From an uncultured Verrucomicrobiota bacterium (GTDB lineage: Bacteria; Verrucomicrobiota; Kiritimatiellia; RFP12; UBA1067), in the NCBI GenBank assembly GCA_945947925.1, contig CAMEZU010000092.1:1-7316 (forward strand): DNA of 7,316 nt, given 5' to 3'. The position numbers were made by a program, and so were the translations under genes. Each line of letters opens with the position of its first letter. The stretch's first letter is position 1. Of the stretch, positions 1-7,316 are shown piece after piece. The notes beneath the pieces are model-generated. The model had not been told where the DNA came from, did no database searches, and saw nothing but the letters and a program-made list of their open reading frames with translations.

Positions 1-1673
1 CTCGCCGGCCCGTTCGGCGTGAGCGTATCGCCGGGGGTGTGGTAGGAGTGCTGGTGCCATTCGGGGGAGGGAGGGGGTTGAGAAGGGTGAGGGGGTTGAG
101 GGAGTTGAGGGGAGTGAGAAGGTGTTGCTCGTTGGGGCAGGCGGGACCGGAAGACGTCGACGAAGTAGGCGCCGTCTTCGTCTTTCACGTAACGGACCGT
201 GCGCTGCTGGTCCGCGCCGGTGCAGGGCTCGCGAAAACGAACCGTCGCCCAATTGTCACCGTGCGCTTCGAGCGTGAACGGATGATAACTCTTCATCACC
301 TGATAGGTCGAGCGCGAGTTGACCATCACCGTGTTGTGCGCCGGGAACTGCGAATAGTATTCCTTGTAATCATCTCCCGAGTAGAGCGCCCAACCGATGC
401 CGGCGTCCGGCGCGAGACGATAGCCCTTCGCGTAGAGTTCGAGGTTGATGCCGTTCGCGTGCATGTGGTTGCCGAGGGACGCGTTGAGCGCGAAGGCGAC
501 GTCGTTCGTGCGGTCCATGCCGCTGCGCGCGACAAGCCAGCTCGCGTTCGGCGCATGGAAGAACGGCGAGCAGTGCGGATGCTGCTGCAGCGCGACGACC
601 TCCTTCGCGACGGCGCCCGGATGCGTGTCGCCGAAGCCGATCTGATACCCGTCGGGGAAGAGATACTCGTTCGCCGCGTCAAACGCCGTCTGCAACACGG
701 GGATCTCCTTCAGGAGGTCGATGCCGAGGTCGGACCTGGCGCGGACGACGAACTTCGCGAAGTCCTTGAGCGTCACGTTCACGGAATAGCCGGGACACTC
801 CCACCAGATCCCCGTCTGCGGATCAAACCCCTTCTCGGCGAGCGCCTTCACACTCAAGTTGCGAACGGACGACTGATTGAGGACCACGTCGACATAGTGC
901 GCGCGGTCAGCGGGATCGTCCATCGTGAGCGCCAGGGACAGGATGTAGTTGAGCTGCATCATGTCCCAGTTATTGTCCGCAACACCGTTGTCGATCTGCA
1001 CCTCGGCCCACTTCTTGAGCGCGGCCTGCAGCGTCGGGATCCGGTCTGCCGCATGCTCGGCGATCCACGGCTTCAGGAGGGCGTACGTCTCGCACGTCTC
1101 CGAAATGATGTCATCGTGGATCGTCTCCATCGACTGCAGGCCGAAGAGCGTCTGGAGGTGTCCGTGGTCGAGATCGGTCGGCACGTTGCGCGCGAGGAGT
1201 CCCGTCAGGTACGTGTCGAGCACATTGAACGCGAGGCGCGCGGAGAACTCGTCGCCGTCCTTCGTCCACTTCCGCGCCGCGTCGCGCGCCTTCGCCATGA
1301 TCTCGCGGTTGACGGACACGATGATGCTGCCGGTCTTGCCGTAGGGCGCCCAGGTCTTGCCGCCGCCATCTCCCGACTCGAGGAGGAGGCCGCGCGGATC
1401 CTCGAAACGGCGCGGAAGGTCCTCGAGCTTCGGACGCCGATACGCCGTCACATGCGTGCGCTGTCCGCCGAACATCACGGTCGGCACGCCCGCATCGCGT
1501 CCGCCGACGCCCACCACCGCGCCGTCGCGCACGAACACGTCCGTCGCATGCGTGTTCCAATGCATCAGCAGGCGATCCGCGAGCGCCCGCTCGTCCTCGG
1601 GAACGAACGCGCCGCGCGCCATGCCGGGCAGCACAAAGAGAACTGTCGAAACAACCAGAGAGCCTTTAGTCAT
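1..1673 (-). CDS. Secreted heparinase II/III-family polysaccharide lyase (3' end cut by window)
   Basis: The frame is open from an ATG at 1673 to the left edge (557 codons seen), so the C-terminus is missing. Residues 1-21 look like a Sec signal peptide, implying export. Residues about 25-370 form the helical region expected for an alpha/alpha toroid, with an Asn-Asn-Trp-Asp motif at 234-237 and a Tyr at 296 (CPGYS) resembling the Asn/Tyr active-site positions of heparinase-fold lyases. From about 375 the heparinase II/III C-terminal beta domain begins: GNHMHANG at 401-408, LYAKG at 413-417, PDAG at 422-425 and AHNTV at 445-449, all typical of the family. Such enzymes cleave uronic-acid polysaccharides by beta-elimination. 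The substrate and PL family cannot be assigned. A Pro-rich stretch (about 514-537) interrupts the beta domain and is encoded by a G-rich repeat. The neighbouring CE15 esterase supports a role in uronate-glycan breakdown. The start is supported by the signal peptide and an adjacent -10 element; there is no well-spaced Shine-Dalgarno. Confidence 0.85.
   Translation of the reverse strand, partial: MTKGSLVVSTVLFVLPGMARGAFVPEDERALADRLLMHWNTHATDVFVRDGAVVGVGGRDAGVPTVMFGGQRTHVTAYRRPKLEDLPRRFEDPRGLLLESGDGGGKTWAPYGKTGSIIVSVNREIMAKARDAARKWTKDGDEFSARLAFNVLDTYLTGLLARNVPTDLDHGHLQTLFGLQSMETIHDDIISETCETYALLKPWIAEHAADRIPTLQAALKKWAEVQIDNGVADNNWDMMQLNYILSLALTMDDPADRAHYVDVVLNQSSVRNLSVKALAEKGFDPQTGIWWECPGYSVNVTLKDFAKFVVRARSDLGIDLLKEIPVLQTAFDAANEYLFPDGYQIGFGDTHPGAVAKEVVALQQHPHCSPFFHAPNASWLVARSGMDRTNDVAFALNASLGNHMHANGINLELYAKGYRLAPDAGIGWALYSGDDYKEYYSQFPAHNTVMVNSRSTYQVMKSYHPFTLEAHGDNWATVRFREPCTGADQQRTVRYVKDEDGAYFVDVFRSRLPQRATPSHSPQLPQPPHPSQPPPSPEWHQHSYHTPGDTLTPNGPA
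63..122. repeat. G-rich degenerate short repeat, quadruplex-capable, inside the lyase gene
   Basis: The + strand is almost pure purine with scattered TT, built from variants of GGGRGTTGAG and GGGTGAG. Positions 63-87 contain four G-runs separated by loops of 1, 1 and 7 nt, which fits the standard G-quadruplex rule, and more G-runs follow at 91-95, 100-102 and 109-112. On the coding (minus) strand the tract reads in frame as Pro, Ser, Gln and His using codons CCT, TCT and CAA. The surrounding gene prefers GC-ending codons. This suggests a later insertion or expansion of a non-coding repeat that kept the frame. Confidence 0.75.
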
Positions 1674-1679
1674 GCCCTC

Positions 1680-1688
1680 ATTCTATCA
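1680..1688 (-). promoter_or_regulatory. Extended -10 promoter of the lyase gene, probably leaderless
   Basis: On the minus strand TGATAGAAT matches the extended -10 pattern TGnTAnAAT and ends 6 nt before the lyase ATG at 1673. Transcription normally starts about 7 nt after a -10 element, which would place the start at or next to the A of the ATG. No TTGACA-like -35 is present at 16-18 nt spacing, as is common for extended -10 promoters. The same arrangement precedes the response regulator gene. The GAGGGC just before the ATG could instead be a Shine-Dalgarno, but its spacing is too short to be good. Confidence 0.5.
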
Positions 1689-1738
1689 TCCCGCGCGACG
1701 TCCTCCCATCCCCTTTTCGGGTACCCGCCCCGAATGAC

Positions 1739-2803
1739 TTACCAGCCGTGACGCGCGGCATGGTCCATGTAGGCCTGCCAGTCGACGAGCTTGAGTCCGT
1801 GGCCACCGGGACGGACATGATAGTCTACGCGCGTAGTATCTTCCCAAGCCTCCTTCGCGAGCTCGGTCGCCTTCCGTTCGCCTTCGGGACCCGCCCAGGC
1901 GTCGTCCGCTCCCGACCCGACCGCGAGGAGGCGCGGCGCGACGCAGGAGAGGAGTTCGTGCTGATCGAAGTCGAGGTCCGCCTCGCGGTTTGCGCAGTCA
2001 ACATAGTCCATGCAGAACCAGTACGGGAACGTCTTCACAATGCGGGCAATGTGTTCGGACTCCGGGAGATCGAGGTGATTGAGCTTCGCGCCCGCACAGC
2101 CGGAGTCGTTGACGCAGGCATAGGCGAAGCGCGTATCGGTAACTGCCGTCCAGAGGGAGGTTTTTCCGCCGCGGCTGTGTCCCACGACGGCCACCTTCGT
2201 ACGGTCGATCGCGGGTTCGGTCTCAATCCAGTCCATCACGCGACTCGCGCCCCAGGCCCAGGCGGAGAGTGTGCCCCAGCGGTTCGTCGGACGATAAGTC
2301 GCCTTTTTCTCAAAGCAGGCGAAGACGCCTTCCGTACAACCCGTGTTCCAGTCCGGCGCGACATCCCACGTATGGAACATCACGGCCGCATAGCCGCGTG
2401 CGACAATCTCCTCGACCGGCCAGAACTCCTTCTTCACCACGCGGTCGGGGTCGGCCTGCTTGAGGTCGGGGTGGCGGTTGTTGATGAGCAGAAACGCCGG
2501 CGCAGGATTGCGCACTTTGGGCAGGAAGGCCGTAACGATGAAGGAATTCGTGCCGTAGGGTCCGCCATAGGTAATGCGGATCTGCTTACGAATCGCCGCC
2601 CCCTCCAGCATCTCCCGCGCAGGGGTCGCCTCGATGAAGGTCAGGTGCTCGGGACGCTCCACCACGCGCCGACCGAACTCACGGTCGGTGAAGAGATTCA
2701 CCTTCTCCTCGCGCGTCCGCGCATTCACATCCTTGAGCGGTGTCTCGGACAAGGCGGACAGCGTCAGTCCAAGCGCAGCGGCAAACATCAATGGTTTTAT
2801 CAT
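1739..2803 (-). CDS. Secreted CE15-type carbohydrate esterase (glucuronoyl esterase-like)
   Basis: This is a 354-residue exported alpha/beta-hydrolase. Residues 1-17 form a short signal peptide. The nucleophile elbow is GHSRGGK at 208-214 (Ser210), the Ser-Arg-x-Gly-Lys form typical of carbohydrate esterase family 15. An NDSGCAGA segment follows at 232-239, with Asp233 at the spacing where fungal members carry the catalytic Glu. FPYWFC (259-264), DQH (280-282), a possible second acid at Asp300/Asp301 in GADDAW, and GGHGL with His335 complete the family pattern. Characterised CE15 enzymes hydrolyse esters of glucuronic acid in glucuronoxylan, including lignin links; whether this one does is inferred. 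The loop before the catalytic His looks shorter than usual. A GTG at 2821 extends the frame by six residues but has no Shine-Dalgarno, whereas AAAGG at 2810-2814 is 6 nt before the ATG at 2803. Acyl esterases of related fold are the main alternative. Confidence 0.8.
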   Translation of the reverse strand: MIKPLMFAAALGLTLSALSETPLKDVNARTREEKVNLFTDREFGRRVVERPEHLTFIEATPAREMLEGAAIRKQIRITYGGPYGTNSFIVTAFLPKVRNPAPAFLLINNRHPDLKQADPDRVVKKEFWPVEEIVARGYAAVMFHTWDVAPDWNTGCTEGVFACFEKKATYRPTNRWGTLSAWAWGASRVMDWIETEPAIDRTKVAVVGHSRGGKTSLWTAVTDTRFAYACVNDSGCAGAKLNHLDLPESEHIARIVKTFPYWFCMDYVDCANREADLDFDQHELLSCVAPRLLAVGSGADDAWAGPEGERKATELAKEAWEDTTRVDYHVRPGGHGLKLVDWQAYMDHAARHGW

Positions 2804-2814
2804 CATCATCCTTT
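2803..2814 (-). promoter_or_regulatory. Ribosome binding site and triple-ATG start of the CE15 gene
   Basis: On the minus strand AAAGG (2814-2810) is followed directly by ATG ATG ATG ATA. Only the third ATG, at 2803, lies at good spacing (6 nt); the first two abut the site. This favours 2803 over the upstream GTG at 2821. All four candidates are in the same frame, so the choice changes only the first few residues of the signal peptide. Confidence 0.55.
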
Positions 2815-2855
2815 GTTTCACGATTCGTCACTACACCTAAAAGGAAGCGAACCGG

Positions 2856-3095
2856 TTACAAAATTCCGCTCTCCAAGGCCCGGGCGAGCTGGTCGGGGCA
2901 GGACGTTCCGTTCCGGCATGAGATGCCTTTCAGTAGCGCAATCACGTCTTCGACCTTGCGCCCGATGACGAGTTTCGCGACTCCTTGCGTATTGCCGGGG
3001 CAACCACCGACGATCTCGCATGCCGTCACCACACCATCAACCACTTCGTAATTAATCGCACTGGAGCACGTCCCGCGCGTCATGTAAGTCCTCAT
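2856..3095 (-). CDS. Small TSCPD-domain protein (TIGR03905-like, four conserved cysteines)
   Basis: This 79-residue protein matches the small TSCPD family over its whole length. It has the N-terminal GTCS (Cys10), the GGCPGN motif at 30-35 (Cys32), Cys60 and the name-giving TSCPDQLA at 64-71 (Cys66). A fifth cysteine (Cys26) is outside the usual four. The TSCPD segment also occurs near the C-terminus of B12-dependent ribonucleotide reductases, but the small stand-alone family has no established biochemical function. The cysteine pattern suggests metal binding or redox chemistry, which is inference. There is no signal peptide, so it should be cytoplasmic. The start at 3095 is well supported by AAAGGAGAA with GGAG 8 nt upstream of the ATG. 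It lies 49 nt after the kinase gene and 52 nt before the esterase. Nothing in the sequence links it functionally to either. Confidence 0.88.
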   Translation of the reverse strand: MRTYMTRGTCSSAINYEVVDGVVTACEIVGGCPGNTQGVAKLVIGRKVEDVIALLKGISCRNGTSCPDQLARALESGIL

Positions 3096-3144
3096 TTTCG
3101 GTTCTCCTTTCGCTTTCGTTTAGGCCAACACCAACAACGCCGTT

Positions 3145-4305
3145 CTACGCTCGGGGGAGGCGGAGGATGAAACGGCTGCCTTTGGGGAATACGGGATCGA
3201 GACGGACCTCTCCACCGTGGAGGCGGGCGATGTTGCGGACGATCGCGAGCCCGAGTCCCGCTCCGCCGCTTTCCGCCGCTCGCGCGGGGTCGACGCGATG
3301 GAAGCGCTCGAAGACGCGCTCGCGGTGTTCGGGCGGTATGCCGATGCCGTGGTCCTCGACCGCGAGCTCGACCCACGGATCGCGGACGCGGACCGAAACG
3401 ACGACATCCGGCGAACCGGCGTGGCGCAGGGCGTTGATGACGAGATTCGACAGCGCCTGAGACAGGAGCGCGGGATCGGCCCGGACGACCACCGATTCGG
3501 CGGACGGCTCCCGGACCAGCCGGACGCCTCGGGCCTCCGCCTGCGGCGTCAGGGTCCGGAGCGTCTCGTCGACTAGATCGCTGAGGTCGGTCTCCATCGG
3601 ACGGACCGCCCCTTCGCCGCGCTCGAGGCGCGCGAGATCGAGGACGGACTGCACCAGCGCGTTGAGGCGCTTCGCCTCCTTGCGCACGAGCGGCACGAGC
3701 GGCGAATCGCCCTCCATCAGATCCACCGCCCCAAGGATGCCCGTCAGCGGCGTCTTGATCTCGTGCGACACGTCGGCGATGAAATCGCGCCTGAACCGCT
3801 CGAGGCGTGCCAGCTCCCGGATGCGCACGCGCTGGCGGTAGCTGAAGAAGAAGACGATCAGCACGGCGAAACCGCCGAGGCAACCCGCGAGCACAAGCCC
3901 CTTCCGCGCCCGCTCGACCGGCGCCAGCACCCGCGCGAGCGGCATCCCGAGCCGGACCGTGAACTCGCCGCAGGAGGCCGTCTCGTAGAGGGAGTCCGCC
4001 TCGGGCTCGCCCTGGCGAAGCGTGTCGAAGAAGACGCCGCCGTGCGCGCCCCGCACCGTGAGCCGCACGCCGTCCCGGGCGCAGTCGTCGCCGAACGCGT
4101 GGATGCGGCGGAAGTCGCTCGTCGCCAGCGGTTCGGACAGCGTCGCGGCCGCGAGTTCGGCGCGGACCTTCAGGTCCCGATCGGCCCAGCCGACGACCGC
4201 ACGGCGGAAGTCGCGGAGCTCGTGCGCGAACAGGGCGACGAGCACGGCGAGACCGAAGGCCGCCGCAACGGGGGCGAGCCAGTCCAGATGGCGAAAGGCC
4301 TTCAT
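3145..4305 (-). CDS. Membrane sensor histidine kinase, PhoR-like, partner of the adjacent regulator
   Basis: The 386-residue product has a transmembrane helix at about 10-28, a periplasmic sensor of roughly 105 residues and a second helix at about 136-155. It leads without an obvious HAMP domain into the dimerisation domain. The H-box is DVSHEIKTPL, with His181 as the likely phosphorylation site. The ATPase domain has the N-box (Asn287, Asn291), G1 box DHGIGIP at 318-324, F-box FERFHR at 332-337 and G2 box GGAGLGL at 347-353, so the kinase core looks complete. The helical hairpin between His181 and the LARLE motif is about 6-9 residues shorter than in common PhoR-type kinases. The periplasmic domain holds two cysteines, Cys75 and Cys112. 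The start at 4305 is 4 nt after the regulator stop and begins just before the first membrane helix. An upstream in-frame ATG at 4425 would overlap the regulator and add an Arg/Ser-rich segment, so it is rejected. The signal is unknown. Confidence 0.93.
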   Translation of the reverse strand: MKAFRHLDWLAPVAAAFGLAVLVALFAHELRDFRRAVVGWADRDLKVRAELAAATLSEPLATSDFRRIHAFGDDCARDGVRLTVRGAHGGVFFDTLRQGEPEADSLYETASCGEFTVRLGMPLARVLAPVERARKGLVLAGCLGGFAVLIVFFFSYRQRVRIRELARLERFRRDFIADVSHEIKTPLTGILGAVDLMEGDSPLVPLVRKEAKRLNALVQSVLDLARLERGEGAVRPMETDLSDLVDETLRTLTPQAEARGVRLVREPSAESVVVRADPALLSQALSNLVINALRHAGSPDVVVSVRVRDPWVELAVEDHGIGIPPEHRERVFERFHRVDPARAAESGGAGLGLAIVRNIARLHGGEVRLDPVFPKGSRFILRLPRA

Positions 4306-4309
4306 CGCG

Positions 4310-4954
4310 TCAGCACCTGACCCTGTAACCGACGCCGCGGATGGTTTCGATGTGCTCGGCCCACGGACCGAGCTTCTTGCGGAGATTCGCAACCTGCACG
4401 TCAACCGTACGCTCGTCCGCCGCACGGGTCAGGATACGTCCGCGATGGGCCACGAGCCGCACCAGGAGGTCGAACTCGCCGGCGGACAGCTTCAGCGCCT
4501 CGCCGTTCAGCTTCGCCAGGCGGTTCGGCTCGTCGAGCAGGAGTCCGTCGAAGTCTACGCCCTCCGTCTCGGGGAGTCCGCGCCGGAGCACCGCCCGAAC
4601 GCGCGCCAGCAACACCAGTCGGTCGAACGGCTTGGTGACGTAGTCGTCCGCGCCGGCCTCGAGTCCGCGGACGATGTCCTCGTTCTCCGACCGCGCCGTC
4701 AGCATGAGGATGCGCGTCGCGGCCAGGGCCGGCGTCCCGCGGACGCGGCGTGCGAGCGTGAAGCCGTCGAGTCCCGGCAGCATCACGTCGAGAAGCACGA
4801 GGTCGGGCTTCGTGCGGAGAATCTCCTGAAGCCCCTCGTCCCCGCGCGCACAGGAGGTGACATGACGGAAGCCGGCGCCCATCAGCGCCATCTCGAGGAT
4901 GGTGCGGATGGTGGCGTCGTCTTCGACAATCAGGATGCGGGCGCGTTGTTTCAT
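4310..4954 (-). CDS. OmpR/PhoB-family response regulator with a shortened DNA-binding domain
   Basis: The 214-residue protein has a complete receiver domain: acidic pocket EDD at 11-13, phospho-acceptor Asp56 in LLDVMLPGLDG, Thr86 and Lys108 in VTKPF. A winged-helix domain follows from about 133: LKLSAGEFDLLVRLV (alpha-1), RTVDVQVANLRKKL (recognition helix) and ETIRGVGYRV (wing). Where relatives have about 16 residues between the GRILT-type strand and the RTVDV motif (helix alpha-2 and the transactivation loop), this one has about 4 (RAAD). The missing segment contacts RNA polymerase in PhoB-like activators, so the protein may repress, bind differently or be impaired. It begins 7 nt after the clpB stop and ends 4 nt before the kinase ATG, so regulator and kinase are almost certainly co-transcribed. 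An extended -10 overlaps the end of clpB, so it may also be transcribed separately. Target genes are unknown. Confidence 0.93.
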   Translation of the reverse strand: MKQRARILIVEDDATIRTILEMALMGAGFRHVTSCARGDEGLQEILRTKPDLVLLDVMLPGLDGFTLARRVRGTPALAATRILMLTARSENEDIVRGLEAGADDYVTKPFDRLVLLARVRAVLRRGLPETEGVDFDGLLLDEPNRLAKLNGEALKLSAGEFDLLVRLVAHRGRILTRAADERTVDVQVANLRKKLGPWAEHIETIRGVGYRVRC

Positions 4955-4961
4955 GTCCCCA

Positions 4962-7037
<2,076 letters not shown>

Positions 7038-7045
7038 GGTTCTTT

Positions 7046-7051
7046 ACCTCC
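7046..7051 (-). promoter_or_regulatory. Strong Shine-Dalgarno fixing the start of the short clpB
   Basis: GGAGGT on the minus strand lies 8 nt before the ATG at 7037. The TAA directly overlapping its downstream side closes the frame upstream. Together these show that translation begins at the short form and does not read in from a longer ClpB. Confidence 0.8.
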
Positions 7052-7061
7052 GCCGGACAAG

Positions 7062-7077
7062 AGCAAGAACCGTGCCA
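7062..7077 (-). promoter_or_regulatory. Putative sigma-54 (-24/-12) promoter of clpB
   Basis: The minus strand reads TGGCACGGTTCTTGCT, which matches the RpoN consensus TGGCACG-N4-TTGCW at every conserved position and with the correct spacing of the GG and GC pairs. It is in the right orientation, in the only large intergenic gap, between the efp terminator and clpB. The predicted transcription start is about 7051-7053, giving a leader of only about 15 nt with the Shine-Dalgarno near its 5' end. Sigma-54 promoters need an enhancer-binding activator; no convincing activator site is identified. No CIRCE element (HrcA operator) is seen here. Confidence 0.6.
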
Positions 7078-7123
7078 CGGAAGCGGTCCCCTGTCGAGCG
7101 AGACAATCTAGCGCAAAGCGGGA

Positions 7124-7172
7124 CAAAAAGGAACGTCCCCGCCTGCGCGACAATCCGTCGCAGACGGGGACG
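7124..7172 (-). terminator. Intrinsic terminator downstream of efp
   Basis: On the minus strand, arms CGTCCCCGTCTGCG and CGCAGGCGGGGACG (within 7134-7172) form a 14-bp stem with a single G-U wobble and an 11-nt loop, followed by TTCCTTTTTG. The odd pair is a wobble on the minus-strand RNA but an A-C mismatch on the plus strand, and only the minus side has a good U-run, so it acts in the efp direction. It separates efp from clpB. Confidence 0.85.
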
Positions 7173-7196
7173 ATTCAATTCAGGCCTCTCGAAGCC

Positions 7197-7316
7197 TTAC
7201 TTCGTCGAGATGCGGTCGTTGTACTCGCCCGACTCGGTGTTGATGCGGATCACGTCGCCCTCGTTGATGAAGAGCGGGACGGGGCAGACGTAGCCGCCCT
7301 CGACCGTCGCCGGCTT
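7197..7316 (-). CDS. efp: Elongation factor P, C-terminal end only (5' part outside window)
   Basis: Thirty-nine residues and a TAA stop are visible. The segment VPLFINEGDVIRINTESGEY is the hallmark C-terminal OB-fold (domain III) of EF-P. EF-P binds between the P and E sites of the ribosome and relieves stalling at polyproline stretches. The lysine or arginine that is modified in EF-P lies in domain I, outside the window, so the modification type cannot be judged. The C-terminus carries a few extra residues (NDRISTK) after the conserved GEY motif. An intrinsic terminator follows at once, so efp is not expected to be co-transcribed with clpB. YeiP-like paralogues are a possible alternative. 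Confidence 0.9.
   Translation of the reverse strand, partial: KPATVEGGYVCPVPLFINEGDVIRINTESGEYNDRISTK

Noticed and set aside
1718..1727. Perfect 10-bp palindrome CGGGTACCCG upstream of the lyase, near -50.
   Set aside because: Several 10-bp palindromes are expected by chance in 7 kb; no repeat of it elsewhere, so no operator is called.
39..1751. Long open frame on the plus strand covering the lyase gene (570 codons).
   Set aside because: It is the antisense of the lyase in a GC-rich gene; the product is Arg/Val/His-rich with no recognisable domain, while the minus strand has a signal peptide and heparinase motifs.
2850..2857. Palindrome AACCGGTT at the end of the TSCPD gene as a terminator.
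   Set aside because: Stem too short with no loop; the following TTCCTTTT is not attached to a stable hairpin.
1748..2968. 406-codon open frame on the plus strand.
   Set aside because: Antisense of the CE15 and TSCPD genes; no domain, and composition typical of mirror frames in GC-rich DNA.
3092..3883. 263-codon minus-strand frame overlapping the kinase.
   Set aside because: Shifted frame of the kinase gene, rich in Arg and Pro, with none of the kinase motifs.
4306..4425. Upstream ATG extending the kinase by 40 residues.
   Set aside because: It would overlap the regulator gene and adds an Arg/Ser-rich segment before the first membrane helix; the ATG at 4305 fits the operon spacing.
7092..7105. 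TGTC-N6-GACA inverted repeat upstream of the sigma-54 site as an activator site.
   Set aside because: Arms of only 4 bp and too close to the -24 element for a usual enhancer; not repeated.
7038..7133. CIRCE or sigma-32 heat-shock promoter for clpB.
   Set aside because: No TTAGCACTC-N9-GAGTGCTAA and no convincing heat-shock -35/-10 pair; a TAGATT-like -10 has no -35 partner.
7134..7172. Bidirectional terminator.
   Set aside because: On the plus strand the stem has an A-C mismatch and no U-run follows, and no plus-strand gene needs it.

Overview
The window is a GC-rich bacterial segment in which every supported gene lies on the minus strand. Read right to left, the order is: the end of an elongation factor P gene, a terminator, a ClpB-type disaggregase gene lacking its N-terminal domain, a PhoB/OmpR-type response regulator, its histidine kinase, a small four-cysteine TSCPD-domain protein, a secreted CE15-type carbohydrate esterase, and a secreted heparinase II/III-family lyase that runs off the left edge. 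The exported CE15 and heparinase-fold enzymes, together with the TSCPD protein, suggest an anaerobic polysaccharide degrader, perhaps a Kiritimatiellota/Verrucomicrobiota-like host-associated organism. That placement is inference; no taxonomic marker settles it.

Right part (about 4310-7316): efp ends at 7197 and is followed by a strong intrinsic terminator, so clpB needs its own promoter. A sequence matching the sigma-54 -24/-12 consensus (TGGCACG-N4-TTGCT) sits just upstream of clpB. clpB has a strong Shine-Dalgarno sequence and an in-frame stop two codons before its ATG, so the missing N-domain is a real property of this sequence. The response regulator begins 7 nt after clpB and the kinase 4 nt after the regulator, forming a tight clpB-regulator-kinase unit.

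Left part (1-4309): the TSCPD, CE15 and lyase genes follow with gaps of 49, 52 and 65 nt and no convincing terminator between them. The esterase and lyase both have signal peptides and probably act together on a uronic-acid-containing polysaccharide.

Four signals stand out. (1) A near-perfect sigma-54 promoter precedes clpB. (2) Two genes, the regulator and the lyase, share an almost identical extended -10 element (TGATAKAAT) ending exactly 6 nt before the ATG, which suggests leaderless transcripts. (3) A G-rich, quadruplex-capable repeat lies inside the lyase gene and reads in frame as a Pro/Ser/Gln/His insert with foreign codon usage. (4) Several proteins appear to have lost segments in frame: the regulator lacks helix alpha-2 and the transactivation loop of its DNA-binding domain, ClpB lacks about 20 residues after sensor 1, and the kinase and esterase also look shortened. 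I see no CRISPR array, tRNA, rRNA, insertion sequence or phage gene. No intergenic stretch exceeds 160 bases.
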